DNA from: Phytopseudomonas dryadis
GTDB lineage: Bacteria; Pseudomonadota; Gammaproteobacteria; Pseudomonadales; Pseudomonadaceae
Assembly: GCF_004327355.1 (NCBI RefSeq)
Contig: NZ_QJUM01000012.1
Span: 62,001-126,000 of the forward strand
Direction: 5' to 3'
Length of the DNA: 64,000 nt
Positions 9,872 through 19,287 of this stretch are shown one piece after another; position 1 is the stretch's first letter, and each line of letters begins with the position of its first letter. The notes beneath the pieces were generated by a model, which did not search any database, was not told where the DNA came from, and was given only the letters and a program-made list of their open reading frames with translations. The translations under genes and the position numbers were made by a program.

Positions 9872-12343
9872 ATGCGCTTTGCCATAATGCCCCAACACAA
9901 ATCCTCGAAGACTTATGCGCCGCTGGCGCTGGCCATTCACCTGGCCCTTGGCGGTATCGCTGCCATCAGCAGCCAGCCCCTGCTGGCCCAGCAACAAAGC
10001 CAGGCCTACAACATTCCGGCTGGAGCATTGGGTGAAGCGCTCAGTCTTTATGCGCGGCAGTCCGGCATCGCCATATCCTTCGACGCCAATCAGGTTCGTG
10101 GCCTGAGCAGCCCAGGGCTGCAGGGCGACTATGACGTTTCCACAGGCTTTGCACGGTTACTGCAAGACAGCGGTCTGCAGGCGGTAGCCGGCGCAGACGG
10201 CTATGTGTTGATTGCCCGCCCGGCACCACAAGGGGCAATGGAGCTGGGCGCGACCCGTGTGACCGGCGACGGGCTCAAGGGGCTGGCAACCACAGAAGGC
10301 ACCGGTTCTTACACAACAGGAGCGACCACCACGGCGACCAAACTCCCATTGACCATCAGAGAAACGCCACAATCGGTTACCGTGGTCACCCGCCAGCAAA
10401 TGGACGATCAGGGTGTCATCAACATCGGCGATGCACTGCGTAACACGCCAGGCATCTCGGTGCAGGCCTTTGACAGCGACCGAATGCTGTATTTCACCCG
10501 CGGCTCCGACATCACCAATTACCAATACGATGGCGTCAACACCATCGTCGACAACATCTACGAAGGTTCCCCGCTCGGCGATACGGTCGCCTATGACCGG
10601 ATGGAAGTGATCAAGGGGGCTACCGGTCTGATGACCGGCTCGGGGGACCCGTCGGCGACCGTCAACCTGATACGCAAAAAACCGACCTCCGATTTCAAGG
10701 CGTCGATCACCGGCATCGCTGGCTCCTGGGACAACTACCGAACTGAAGGTGATATCTCCGGACCGTTGAACGACACAGGTACCGTGCGAGGCCGCCTCGT
10801 GGGTGCCTATCAGGATCGCAAATCCTACCTGGATCATTACCAGCAGAAGAACGACGCGCTCTACGGCGTCCTTGAGGCCGATCTGATCCCGGATACCTTG
10901 CTGACCGTAGGCATCGACAGATATACCAAGACACCACGTGGCGTGTCCTGGACCGGCAACCCGGTGTACTTCGCCGATGGTTCGCGCACCAATTTTTCGC
11001 GATCGCACAACCCAGGGGCCGATTGGAGTCGCCGCGACTTTGAGGCCACGACGTACTTCGCCACCTTGGAACAGGCCCTGGCCAATGACTGGAACCTCAA
11101 GGTCAGTGTCAATCACCTGGAAACCGATCACGATACCCGCCTGGCTTCGGCCGGGGGTGGTAATCCTGACCCCGTGACTGGCGAAGGCATGTTCCTGTAT
11201 TGGGGGCGCTGGGAAGGTCATCGCGTACAGAACACTGCCGACCTCAACCTTTCCGGGCCCTTCAATCTGTTCGGTCGCGAGCATGAACTGGTCGCAGGTT
11301 TCATGGCTTCCCATTCGAAACTGACCGGCGACACCTTCGACGGCAGCGCCTTCAGCATGGTGCCGGGCAGTATTTTCGACTGGGACGGCAACCTGCCGGA
11401 GCAGAACTTCCCGGTGAACGGCGACTATGAGACCACCCAGAGCCAGAATGGCGTCTACCTGGCCACCCGCCTGCGCCCGACCGACGATCTGAGTCTGATC
11501 CTTGGCACCCGGGTCAGCACCTTCAAGTACGACAATGACGAAGACTATTTCGCCACCTCCAGCCAGCAGGACGTCCGCACCGGCTACAAGGAACACGGCG
11601 TCGTCACACCCTACGCCGGCATAGTGTATGACCTTGACGACAGCTACTCGGTCTACGCCAGCTATACCTCGATCTACCAGCCACAGATCAACAAGGACAT
11701 CAGCGGTTCGACCTTGCCGCCGGTTGAAGGCGACAGCTACGAGGTCGGTCTGAAAGCCGCGTACCTGGACAACAGGCTGAATGCCACCCTGGCCTTGTTC
11801 CGTATCGAAGAGGATAACGTTGCGGAAAACATAGGGACCAACCCCGTTACCGGCGAGGGTATCTACCGTGCCATAGAGGGCGCCACCACCAAGGGCGTGG
11901 AGCTGGAGCTGAGCGGCGAACTGCAGGAAGGCTGGAATATTTCGGCGGGCTACACCTACGCCCGTAGTCGCGATGCCGACGAGCAGCGGATCTTCGGTTT
12001 TCCATTGGCCACCAACCAACCCGAACACCTGGTGCGCCTGTTCACCACCTACCGTCTGCCAGGCGAATTGAACCGGGTGACCATCGGCGGCGGAGTGAAA
12101 TGGCAGAGTGTCTTCTACGGCAACATTTATAACGCCACCATCGAAGACAACACCCTCATCAAGCAAAACTCATACACCCTGGTCGACCTGATGACCCGCT
12201 ACCAGCACAACGAACACCTGAGCTTCATGCTCAACGCCAACAACGTGCTGAACAAGAAATACCTGACCGGCCTGGGCAACTTCGACACCACCTACTACGG
12301 CGAGCCGCGCAACCTGATGCTCACCAGCAAGTGGGATTTCTAG
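9872..12343 (+). CDS. TonB-dependent siderophore receptor with N-terminal signalling domain
   Basis: This outer-membrane ferric-siderophore receptor of the FpvA/FhuE type has 823 residues. The signal peptide ends near residue 40 (QPLLA-QQQS). An STN/secretin-like signalling domain follows (about 45-115: NIPAGALGEALSLYARQSGI). The plug (KLPLTIRETPQSVTVVTRQQ, ALRNTPGISVQ) and a 22-strand barrel ending in an aromatic residue (KWDF) complete it. The signalling domain matches the upstream FecI/FecR pair, so the three genes form a cell-surface signalling unit. The start follows GGAGAG. The ligand cannot be read from sequence; hydroxamates such as ferrichrome, coprogen or a foreign pyoverdine are candidates. 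Confidence 0.93.
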   Translation: MRFAIMPQHKSSKTYAPLALAIHLALGGIAAISSQPLLAQQQSQAYNIPAGALGEALSLYARQSGIAISFDANQVRGLSSPGLQGDYDVSTGFARLLQDSGLQAVAGADGYVLIARPAPQGAMELGATRVTGDGLKGLATTEGTGSYTTGATTTATKLPLTIRETPQSVTVVTRQQMDDQGVINIGDALRNTPGISVQAFDSDRMLYFTRGSDITNYQYDGVNTIVDNIYEGSPLGDTVAYDRMEVIKGATGLMTGSGDPSATVNLIRKKPTSDFKASITGIAGSWDNYRTEGDISGPLNDTGTVRGRLVGAYQDRKSYLDHYQQKNDALYGVLEADLIPDTLLTVGIDRYTKTPRGVSWTGNPVYFADGSRTNFSRSHNPGADWSRRDFEATTYFATLEQALANDWNLKVSVNHLETDHDTRLASAGGGNPDPVTGEGMFLYWGRWEGHRVQNTADLNLSGPFNLFGREHELVAGFMASHSKLTGDTFDGSAFSMVPGSIFDWDGNLPEQNFPVNGDYETTQSQNGVYLATRLRPTDDLSLILGTRVSTFKYDNDEDYFATSSQQDVRTGYKEHGVVTPYAGIVYDLDDSYSVYASYTSIYQPQINKDISGSTLPPVEGDSYEVGLKAAYLDNRLNATLALFRIEEDNVAENIGTNPVTGEGIYRAIEGATTKGVELELSGELQEGWNISAGYTYARSRDADEQRIFGFPLATNQPEHLVRLFTTYRLPGELNRVTIGGGVKWQSVFYGNIYNATIEDNTLIKQNSYTLVDLMTRYQHNEHLSFMLNANNVLNKKYLTGLGNFDTTYYGEPRNLMLTSKWDF

Positions 12344-12377
12344 AGGCCATACGCTAGAGCGTTTAGCCTGATCACCA

Positions 12378-13064
12378 TCAGTTCGGCTTGTAGCGCGCCC
12401 ACAGCTTGTCGAATTCACGGCCATATTCGGCTACCAGATACGCATCGTCGGTCACCAGCAGGTTTTCCTCGTTGCTGGTGCTCGCGCTGCGCGTCCAGTT
12501 GAAACTGCCATTGAGCAGCAGACGGCGGTCGAACAGGGCGAACTTGTGGTGCATGTGGAAGGGGCTGTCATCGATGCGCAGCGGCACGCCCTGATCGATC
12601 AGGCGCTGGATATCGCTGCCCACGTCGAAGCGCTTTTCACTGTCACTGATGATTCGCACGGCCACGCCACGACGGTGCACGGCAATCAGTTCGTCGCTGA
12701 GCTGGTCATCAGAAATGGTGTAGACGCACACATCCACCGACTCGCGGGCCTGCCGACACAGGTCGCGAATGCGCTGACGGCAACTTTCCCCGGGGCTGAA
12801 ATGCGCCGTGGCATGCCCACGAATCGGCGAACAGCGCACTTCCAGGGTCTTGATCACCTGCTCCAGCCACTTCAGCGCCGGTAGCGCGTTCTCTGGGTTG
12901 CCGATCAGTTCGCGGGTCAGCGCGAACGCGCGATTACGCAGGTATCGCACCTGATCCGCCGAGAGGTCGTTGCCAAGTTCGCGTAACTCGTCACGCTCCT
13001 CATTGCTCAGCCTGAGATCGGCGAGGCTATCGCGCAGTTGCTGGTCAAGGCGATTGAAGTCCAT
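12378..13064 (-). CDS. Phospholipase D-like domain protein (single HKD motif)
   Basis: This 228-residue protein has a helical N-terminal ~90 residues and a C-terminal PLD-like domain. It carries one HxK(x4)D motif (HMHHKFALFD) followed by LLLNGSFNWTRSAS, as in Nuc-type nucleases and mitochondrial PLD6, which act as dimers. It could cleave nucleic acid or phospholipid. No signal peptide or membrane helix is seen. It begins 9 bp after the rhomboid gene with AAGGGGA as ribosome site, so it appears to be the last gene of the eight-gene membrane-stress operon. Confidence 0.85.
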   Translation of the reverse strand: MDFNRLDQQLRDSLADLRLSNEERDELRELGNDLSADQVRYLRNRAFALTRELIGNPENALPALKWLEQVIKTLEVRCSPIRGHATAHFSPGESCRQRIRDLCRQARESVDVCVYTISDDQLSDELIAVHRRGVAVRIISDSEKRFDVGSDIQRLIDQGVPLRIDDSPFHMHHKFALFDRRLLLNGSFNWTRSASTSNEENLLVTDDAYLVAEYGREFDKLWARYKPN

Positions 13065-13073
13065 TTTGTCCCC

Positions 13074-13643
13074 TTATCGAGTACGACGTGCGCGGCGCTT
13101 CTGCCCGCCACGCTGCCATGAAGCGTAAAGGCCGCCGCACAGTGCGCCGGCCAGGTGATATTCGAACGACACGCCCTGCTGCGGCAGCAGGCCGAAGAAG
13201 AAGCCGCTGTAGAGCAACAGAGCCAGGGCCGCCAGCAGCAGATCCGCGAAACTGCGACGGAACCAGGCGCGCCCCAGCAGCAGCCCCCACAGCCCGAACA
13301 GCCAGCCGCTGGAACCGACATGGATGCCTTCGCGGCCGAACAACCAGACCAGCAGGCCACTGGCGACGATGATGAACAGGCTGGCGCGGATGAAATCGCG
13401 TCGCGACTCGAGCACGGCCAGGCTGCCCAGCACCATGAAGCCGCTGAGATTGCCGAACAGGTGCAGCCAGCCGCCATGCAGCCAGGGCGCCAGCAGCACC
13501 CCCGGCAGCGCGCCGACCTGCCGTGGAATCAGGCCCCACTGGTTGAGGACATAACCGCTCAGGCTGTTGCACAACTGCACCAGCACCATCGCCGCGGCGA
13601 TGCCGAACAGCAGCTTCAGACGCGGCAGCAGCCACAGCTTCAC
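13074..13643 (-). CDS. Rhomboid-family intramembrane serine protease
   Basis: This 189-residue polytopic membrane protein has about six helices. The catalytic serine lies in GSSGWLFGLWG and the partner histidine in EYHLAGALCGG. The WLHGGWLHLFGNLSGF sequence matches the rhomboid loop-1/helix-2 HxxxN signature. It should cleave membrane-spanning substrates. Translation starts at a GTG that overlaps the upstream ATPase stop as GTGA, so the two genes are coupled. The substrate is unknown; operon partners are the first candidates. Confidence 0.88.
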   Translation of the reverse strand: MKLWLLPRLKLLFGIAAAMVLVQLCNSLSGYVLNQWGLIPRQVGALPGVLLAPWLHGGWLHLFGNLSGFMVLGSLAVLESRRDFIRASLFIIVASGLLVWLFGREGIHVGSSGWLFGLWGLLLGRAWFRRSFADLLLAALALLLYSGFFFGLLPQQGVSFEYHLAGALCGGLYASWQRGGQKRRARRTR

Positions 13644-16600
13644 GGCGTCTCGTCGTCGTTCGGCGCCTGCCCGAGCATGCGGCCGATGTCACGCAACTGG
13701 CCGGCCATCTCACCCATGCGCTTATGGGTGCCGAGGTCGATGTCGATCTTCTTGTCCATGGCGTTGAGCAACGGCAGCACACCACCCTGCAGCCCCTCGG
13801 CCAGGCGTTCGAGCAACTGCTGCAGGCCGGGCTGAGGCGGTGCCTGCAGCGCCACCTCGACCTTCGGCTGGATCTCGCGCAAGCGCTCCAGGCCGGCCAG
13901 CAGTTCCTGCCAGGGCAGCTCGGCCGCCGCTGGTTTGCTCCCGTCCGCCCGGTTCAGGCCGCGCACGCCCTCGACCAGGTCGTTGAGCTGCGCCACCACC
14001 CGTCCACCGATGTCCGCATCGCTGCCGCCCATGGCCTTGTTGCGCATGAAGTCGCGCTTGATCTGCGTCCAGCGTTCGAGCTGTTCGGGGGTCTGGTTGC
14101 CGCGCAGCTCGGCGAGCTTGAGCAGGTTCTCCTCGGCGCCGGTGGTGAGCAACTGCGACTCGCCCTGGTAGTGGTCGGCGATCAGTTGCAGCAGCTCGGC
14201 GTCGTTCATCACCGCGGAGATCTTCTCGGCCATCTTGTTCATGTTGCGGTAGCTGCCCTGCAGCTTGAACGCCGGCTCGGTGCGGTACTGGTCGGCCTGG
14301 GCGGCGCTGGCGATGTACTGCTGGTTGACCTTGAGCACCACGTCGCGCACCTGCATCAGACGCTGCAGGGTGGCGACGATCTCGTTGATCTCGGCGCCGC
14401 TGTAGCCGTGGCTCAGTTCGTTGCTGGAGAACGGCTTGCCTTCGGCCTTGGCGACGAAGCGGTAGACGTCGGCCATGTCGCGGGTGGCCAGTGGCGCCAG
14501 CACCGGGTTGGAGGTCAGGCCGTTCTCGATGTAGCTGAGGGCGAAGGCTTCCTCCATGCCGCCAAGGGTATCGCCGAGGTTGTAGATGTCGGCGCGGTTG
14601 GCCAGCATGTCGGGGATCTTGAACACGTCGCCGGACTCGGTATAGGGGTTGCCCGACATCACCACGCAGAACTTCTTGCCGCGCATGTCGTAGGTCTTGG
14701 TGCGGCCCTTCCACACCCCCTCGATGCGCCGGGTGCCGTCACACAGCGAGATGAATTTCTGCAGGAACTCCGGGTGGGTGTGCTGGATGTCGTCGACGTA
14801 CAGCATCACGTTGTTGCCCATTTCCAGGGCCAGGTTGAGCTTTTCCAGTTCCTGCCGCGAGGTGGCGTCCGGCGCCTGGGCCGGATCGATGGAGCGCACC
14901 TCGTGGCCGAGGGCCGGGCCGTTGATCTTCATGAAGATCAGGCCGAGGCGATGCGCCACGTACTCCATCAGCGTGGTCTTGCCGTAGCCCGGCGGCGAGA
15001 TCAGCATCAGCAGGCCCATCAGGTCGGTGCGCTTGCTTTCGCCGGCGGTGCCCATCTGCTTGGCCAGGTTGTCGCCGATGAAGCTCAGGTAGACGTCGTT
15101 GATCAGCTTGTTGCGCACGAAGGAGGACAGCGGCCGCGGCTTGAACTCGTTCAGGCGCAGCGCCTCGCGCTCACGGTTGACCACCTCCTGGCGCAGCGCC
15201 TGGTAGCGCTGCAGGGCCGGCAGGAAGGTCTCGCGGTGATGGCGCAGGCGCTGGAAGAAATCGTCCAGGGCGAAGGCCAGGGTGCCCTCCTCGATGCGCG
15301 GGTGATCGCCGATCAGCCCGTCGACCCGCACCTGCAGATCCGCCTCGGTGACGCGCACCGGCAGGTCCGCGTCGATCAGGCTCAGGGCCACGGCCTCGGG
15401 CACATAGGCCAGCCAGGTGGCGTTGTGCTCGGCGCCATAGGCGCGCAGCCAGTTCTCGGCCAGGGCCCAGCGCTGGTCGGGGCGCCCGCGCAGGCGCTCC
15501 TGGGCCTGCTGGTAGCCGTCCCACATGTGCGCCGCCTGCAGGTGCTGGCGCAAGCCGTCGAGCAGGTCGCGGGCATACTTGCTGACCACGAACTCGACGC
15601 GCTCGGCGGCCAGTTCCTCGACCAGGTACTCCGCCGTCTCGCGCAACAGGGCCGGCTCGAAACGCATCGGATGGCGCGCCAGGAAGCTCTGCAGAGCCGC
15701 CAGCACTTCGCCGCGCAGTTGCACGATGCCCTCGTCGCGGCCGAACAGCTTGCGGATGTTGGCGCAAGTATGCGCCCGCTCGGCCCAGTGGGCGGCGTCC
15801 ATGTCCTCGCGCCAGCGGTTCCAGAAGAACAGGGCGAAACCGCGGGCCAGGGGGGTATAGGTCAGCAGGCCGGCGCCTTCGCGCAGCGCCAGCAGCTTGA
15901 GCAGGATGGCCATGGCGTCCTGGTCGTGGATGCCCTTCTGGTAGCCTTCCTTGTAGCGCGGCGCGGCGAACTCGCGGATGCGCTTGATCAGTTCCTCGGG
16001 CTGGCTCATGTGCGCCTTGAGCAGATCCAGGCTGAGGCCTTCGGCATTGCGCACGGCGGCATCGAGCACCAGCCCGGCCAGGTATTCGCCGCGGTACAGC
16101 GCCGCCGACTCGGACTCCAGCGCCACCTGCCAGTAGTCGCGCAGCGATTCCAGCTCGTCGTCGCGCAAGGGTTCGAGGAAATCGGTGCCGGTCAGGTGCA
16201 GGTACAGCTGCTCGCCCCGTGGCAACAGGGTCAGATCCAGTTCCTGGGTGTTGACGGCGAAACGGTGGCGCGGCCCCAGCTTGATGACATCGCCGCCCTC
16301 CTCGAACAGTTCGCTCTTGTCACGCAGCGCCCGCACCGCCTGATCGCGGGCGCCCTTCAGGCGCGCCTCGACGTCGTCGGCCTTGACGCTGTCCTTGAGC
16401 TCGCGCAGGCGCTCGGCCAGTTCGCGCAACTTGAGGATCAGCGGGTCGGCGGCGAAGAAGGCGTTGAGTTCCTCGGCCTGGTCGAAACGCGCGGTGCGCC
16501 GGGCGAGGCTGTCGAGAATACGGCGGGCGGCGTCGAGCAGCGCCTGGGCCTTGCGCTGACGCTCGTCGAGCAGGGTCTGCTTGTGCGCCTCGAAGGTTTC

Positions 16601-18877
16601 CAGCAGTTCCTCGCGCTTGGCCAGGATGTCGCCGAGGAACTGCTCGTGATCGCCGAACTGGCTTTCCAGCTCTTCGAGCTGCACCAGCAGCCGCGACAGT
16701 TGCTCGTCGCAGCGTTCGGGGTCCTGGGCCAGCGCCAGGGCATTGGTGATGCTCTGGCCGAACAGTTTGAACTGGGCGCCGAACTGCGCCACGGTTTCCG
16801 CCGAGCCGAGGCCCTTGCGCCGCTGCTCGGCTCGCGCCTTGGCCTGGTTGAGCCGGGCATAGACTTCGGAAATGGCGTCGACGATGCGGGTGCGCTCGGT
16901 GGCATCGTCGATCTGCAGCGAGGCCATCAGCCCCGAGAGCATGTCCAGGTTGTCGGCCATCTCGCCCAGGCCGGCCAGCGGCTCGGCCAGCTGCGCCACG
17001 GTCTCGGCTTTCTGCGCCTGGGCATCGAGCGCCTGCAGGTTGTCGTGATAGGGCTGCAGCGCGGCATCGCCGGCGAGGTAGCGCGAGGTCGCCGCCGCGG
17101 TCTGCTCGCGGGCCTCGAGCAGCGCCGCTTCCATGGCGTCGATGCGCGCCACGTCGATATAGCGGTAGTCGCGAATGGTCAGCAACTGGCCGCGCTGGGC
17201 GGTGATGGCGTTGAGCGCCTCGACGAACTGCTCGACCCGCTCCCAGTTGTCCGAGCGCAGGCTCTCGAGCAAGGCTTTCTGCCGGCTCTCGGCGCTGGCC
17301 ATGGCCGTGGCCGACTGCTGGCGGATACTCTCGACCTTCTCGAACTCGTCGAGCACCAGTTCGCCGGTCGCGGCGATCTCGCGCAGCAGCGGCGCCATGT
17401 CCGCGCATTGCGGGTCGCTGAGCCAGTGATAGACGTCGAACAGCCGGCGGGTGTTCTGGCACAGCAGGGTGTAACGCGGCACCGACACTTCGCGGCTGTC
17501 GATCTCGCGGCTGAGGTTGAACAGGTCGGAGACGCCGCGCACCAGCTCGGCGTTGCCGATCCGCCCGAAGAAACCGCTGCGCGCCGGCTGGCGGGCGGCG
17601 TATTCCTCGCTGCAGAACGGCGTCTGCCAGATCTGCATGGGGTGGATGCGCGTCGGCTCATCGCCTTCGGCGGAGAAGATCACCATGCGCCCGTCTTCCA
17701 GGCGCGCATAGCCATGGCCGAAGATCGGGTTCTGCAACTGGCGGGTGACCATGTTGTAGGTCAGAAGCACCGCCCGGCCTTCGCCCGGATGGTAGAAGAT
17801 GTACTGCACGTCCTCGCCGTTGGGCGAGCGCACCGAACGCTTGAAGCGCATGCCGGCCATCGATTGCTCGAAGGTCTTGTGCTCGCCGTTCTGCAGGTAA
17901 TAACCGCCGGGGAAGATGATGCCGTGGTCTTCGGGCAGTTGCACGCAGGCCAGGCCAATGGCGTCGATGCGCTCGACCTTGCGGGTCAGGCGGTTGAACA
18001 CCAGGTAGCGCCACTGCTCTTCGCGGTAGGGCAGGATCTTCAGCAGGATCAGGCTGCCCAGGGCGGCGAACTCGACCTCGGCATCGTCCAGTGACTGGGT
18101 CTTGTCCATCACCTCTTCGCGGTAGATGCCCTGACCCTTCTCGGTATTGTTCTCGATCTTGATCGTCAGGTCGCCGCCGACCGTCTCGACGAATACCGTG
18201 TCGAGAATATTCAGGTGCGGGAAGCGCCCGTTGACGGTCATCTCGCGGGTGGTTTTCTGCCACTCGAAGTCGAATGGCGCCGGCAGGGCGATATCGCGCT
18301 CGCCGCGGTTATCGATATAGCGCACCTCCTTGCCGTCGATCGACAGCGACCAGCGGAACACGCGGATATCGGTGATGCGCTCGCCGATCTGGAAACTGGC
18401 CAGCAACTTGCCGTCGCGAATCGCCAGTTGCAGCAGCCGGGTGTTCTTGTAATAGGTGTAGAGCTCGTTGAAATCGTTGACGAAACCGCTCTGCGCCAGG
18501 AAGGTGCCGTCGAGCGGGATCGACTCGGCCTCATAGCCCTCGTTCTCCTCCACCAGGCGGTAGAGGGAGAACACATCGGCGACCGTGGTTTCCTTCTTCA
18601 GCCCGAGAAACACGTTGTAACCGAACAGCAGCCAGTCGCCGACCTGCACGATGTCGCGGGCGATGCAGTTGTTCTCGGTGCGGATGCGTACCCGACCGGT
18701 GACCTCCATCTGGCTGCTGCCGAACTCCTGCAGCCGCTGTTCGTTGAGGATTTCGGTATTGCGGCGCAGGCGCTGGCCCTGCTCCTGCAGGCGCTTGTGC
18801 AGCACCTCGTAGGCGCCGCCTTCGGCAACGGCTTTGTCCAGCAAATCCTGTGGCGTTGCGGGCTGTGCATCCGACAT
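13640..18877 (-). CDS. Giant AAA+ ATPase (DUF3686-type, 'DNA repair ATPase')
   Basis: This 1745-residue protein has four zones. Residues ~1-500 resemble the DUF3686 region of ATPases often labelled DNA-repair ATPases, with beta-rich repeats such as YRLVEENEGYEAESIPLDGTF. Residues ~520-870 are long Glu/Arg/Ala-rich coiled coil. A helical middle follows. An AAA+ module near 1270-1550 has Walker A SPPGYGKTTLMEY (about residue 1295) and Walker B NVMLYVDDIQHTHPE. The repair role is only an annotation tradition; the flotillin/PspA/TerB neighbours point to membrane-linked remodelling. No membrane helix is evident. It lies 70 bp after the TerB gene, and GGGAAGA precedes the ATG. Confidence 0.85.
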   Translation of the reverse strand: MSDAQPATPQDLLDKAVAEGGAYEVLHKRLQEQGQRLRRNTEILNEQRLQEFGSSQMEVTGRVRIRTENNCIARDIVQVGDWLLFGYNVFLGLKKETTVADVFSLYRLVEENEGYEAESIPLDGTFLAQSGFVNDFNELYTYYKNTRLLQLAIRDGKLLASFQIGERITDIRVFRWSLSIDGKEVRYIDNRGERDIALPAPFDFEWQKTTREMTVNGRFPHLNILDTVFVETVGGDLTIKIENNTEKGQGIYREEVMDKTQSLDDAEVEFAALGSLILLKILPYREEQWRYLVFNRLTRKVERIDAIGLACVQLPEDHGIIFPGGYYLQNGEHKTFEQSMAGMRFKRSVRSPNGEDVQYIFYHPGEGRAVLLTYNMVTRQLQNPIFGHGYARLEDGRMVIFSAEGDEPTRIHPMQIWQTPFCSEEYAARQPARSGFFGRIGNAELVRGVSDLFNLSREIDSREVSVPRYTLLCQNTRRLFDVYHWLSDPQCADMAPLLREIAATGELVLDEFEKVESIRQQSATAMASAESRQKALLESLRSDNWERVEQFVEALNAITAQRGQLLTIRDYRYIDVARIDAMEAALLEAREQTAAATSRYLAGDAALQPYHDNLQALDAQAQKAETVAQLAEPLAGLGEMADNLDMLSGLMASLQIDDATERTRIVDAISEVYARLNQAKARAEQRRKGLGSAETVAQFGAQFKLFGQSITNALALAQDPERCDEQLSRLLVQLEELESQFGDHEQFLGDILAKREELLETFEAHKQTLLDERQRKAQALLDAARRILDSLARRTARFDQAEELNAFFAADPLILKLRELAERLRELKDSVKADDVEARLKGARDQAVRALRDKSELFEEGGDVIKLGPRHRFAVNTQELDLTLLPRGEQLYLHLTGTDFLEPLRDDELESLRDYWQVALESESAALYRGEYLAGLVLDAAVRNAEGLSLDLLKAHMSQPEELIKRIREFAAPRYKEGYQKGIHDQDAMAILLKLLALREGAGLLTYTPLARGFALFFWNRWREDMDAAHWAERAHTCANIRKLFGRDEGIVQLRGEVLAALQSFLARHPMRFEPALLRETAEYLVEELAAERVEFVVSKYARDLLDGLRQHLQAAHMWDGYQQAQERLRGRPDQRWALAENWLRAYGAEHNATWLAYVPEAVALSLIDADLPVRVTEADLQVRVDGLIGDHPRIEEGTLAFALDDFFQRLRHHRETFLPALQRYQALRQEVVNREREALRLNEFKPRPLSSFVRNKLINDVYLSFIGDNLAKQMGTAGESKRTDLMGLLMLISPPGYGKTTLMEYVAHRLGLIFMKINGPALGHEVRSIDPAQAPDATSRQELEKLNLALEMGNNVMLYVDDIQHTHPEFLQKFISLCDGTRRIEGVWKGRTKTYDMRGKKFCVVMSGNPYTESGDVFKIPDMLANRADIYNLGDTLGGMEEAFALSYIENGLTSNPVLAPLATRDMADVYRFVAKAEGKPFSSNELSHGYSGAEINEIVATLQRLMQVRDVVLKVNQQYIASAAQADQYRTEPAFKLQGSYRNMNKMAEKISAVMNDAELLQLIADHYQGESQLLTTGAEENLLKLAELRGNQTPEQLERWTQIKRDFMRNKAMGGSDADIGGRVVAQLNDLVEGVRGLNRADGSKPAAAELPWQELLAGLERLREIQPKVEVALQAPPQPGLQQLLERLAEGLQGGVLPLLNAMDKKIDIDLGTHKRMGEMAGQLRDIGRMLGQAPNDDETP

Positions 18878-18947
18878 CGTGGTCTTCCCGAATCTGCGCT
18901 CATGAGCGCGCCTACCGCGAGGCGCGAAAAACGATTTCTAGCGGTGC

Positions 18948-19181
18948 TCAGGCACCGATCTTGCGGCCGATCTCGGCGAGCTTGTCGCGCATCGGTGGGT
19001 CGAGTTCTTCCGGCTTGATGCGGGCGATGATCCGCGTCAGCACACGGATCTCGTTGTCGTCGATCACGCCGTCGCGCTCGGCGATCTCCAGCAGCGAAGC
19101 CAGCTCGTGCACGTCCAGGCGGCCGTCGTCGGCAAAGCACTGGATCGAGCGAAAGGCCATTTCCAGATGGTCTCTAGACAT
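18948..19181 (-). CDS. Small TerB-like acidic helical protein
   Basis: This 77-residue protein resembles the core of the TerB tellurite-resistance family (ADDGRLDVHELASLLEIAERDG, then VIDDNEIRVLTRIIARI). Acidic residues in the two helix-turn positions could bind metal. TerB domains are known in membrane-associated stress complexes. The ATG of MSRDHLEM is chosen because AAGGAA precedes it; a longer frame to 19235 lacks a site. It lies between the flotillin and AAA+ genes, which supports a shared complex. Confidence 0.72.
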   Translation of the reverse strand: MSRDHLEMAFRSIQCFADDGRLDVHELASLLEIAERDGVIDDNEIRVLTRIIARIKPEELDPPMRDKLAEIGRKIGA

Positions 19182-19287
19182 GAAACGTTCCTTGTAGATG
19201 GGTAGGGCCATCCCGCGCCAGAGGCTCGGGCCCACCGTGGGAGGCGCTTAAGCGGCGACAGTCGCGGCAGCCCCCCACAGCGGCGAG

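Noticed and set aside
13724..18094. 1456-codon open frame antisense to the giant ATPase
   Set aside because: It mirrors the ATPase codons in a GC-rich gene, is rich in Gln, Val, Leu and Gly without domain signs, and has no ribosome site or partner genes.
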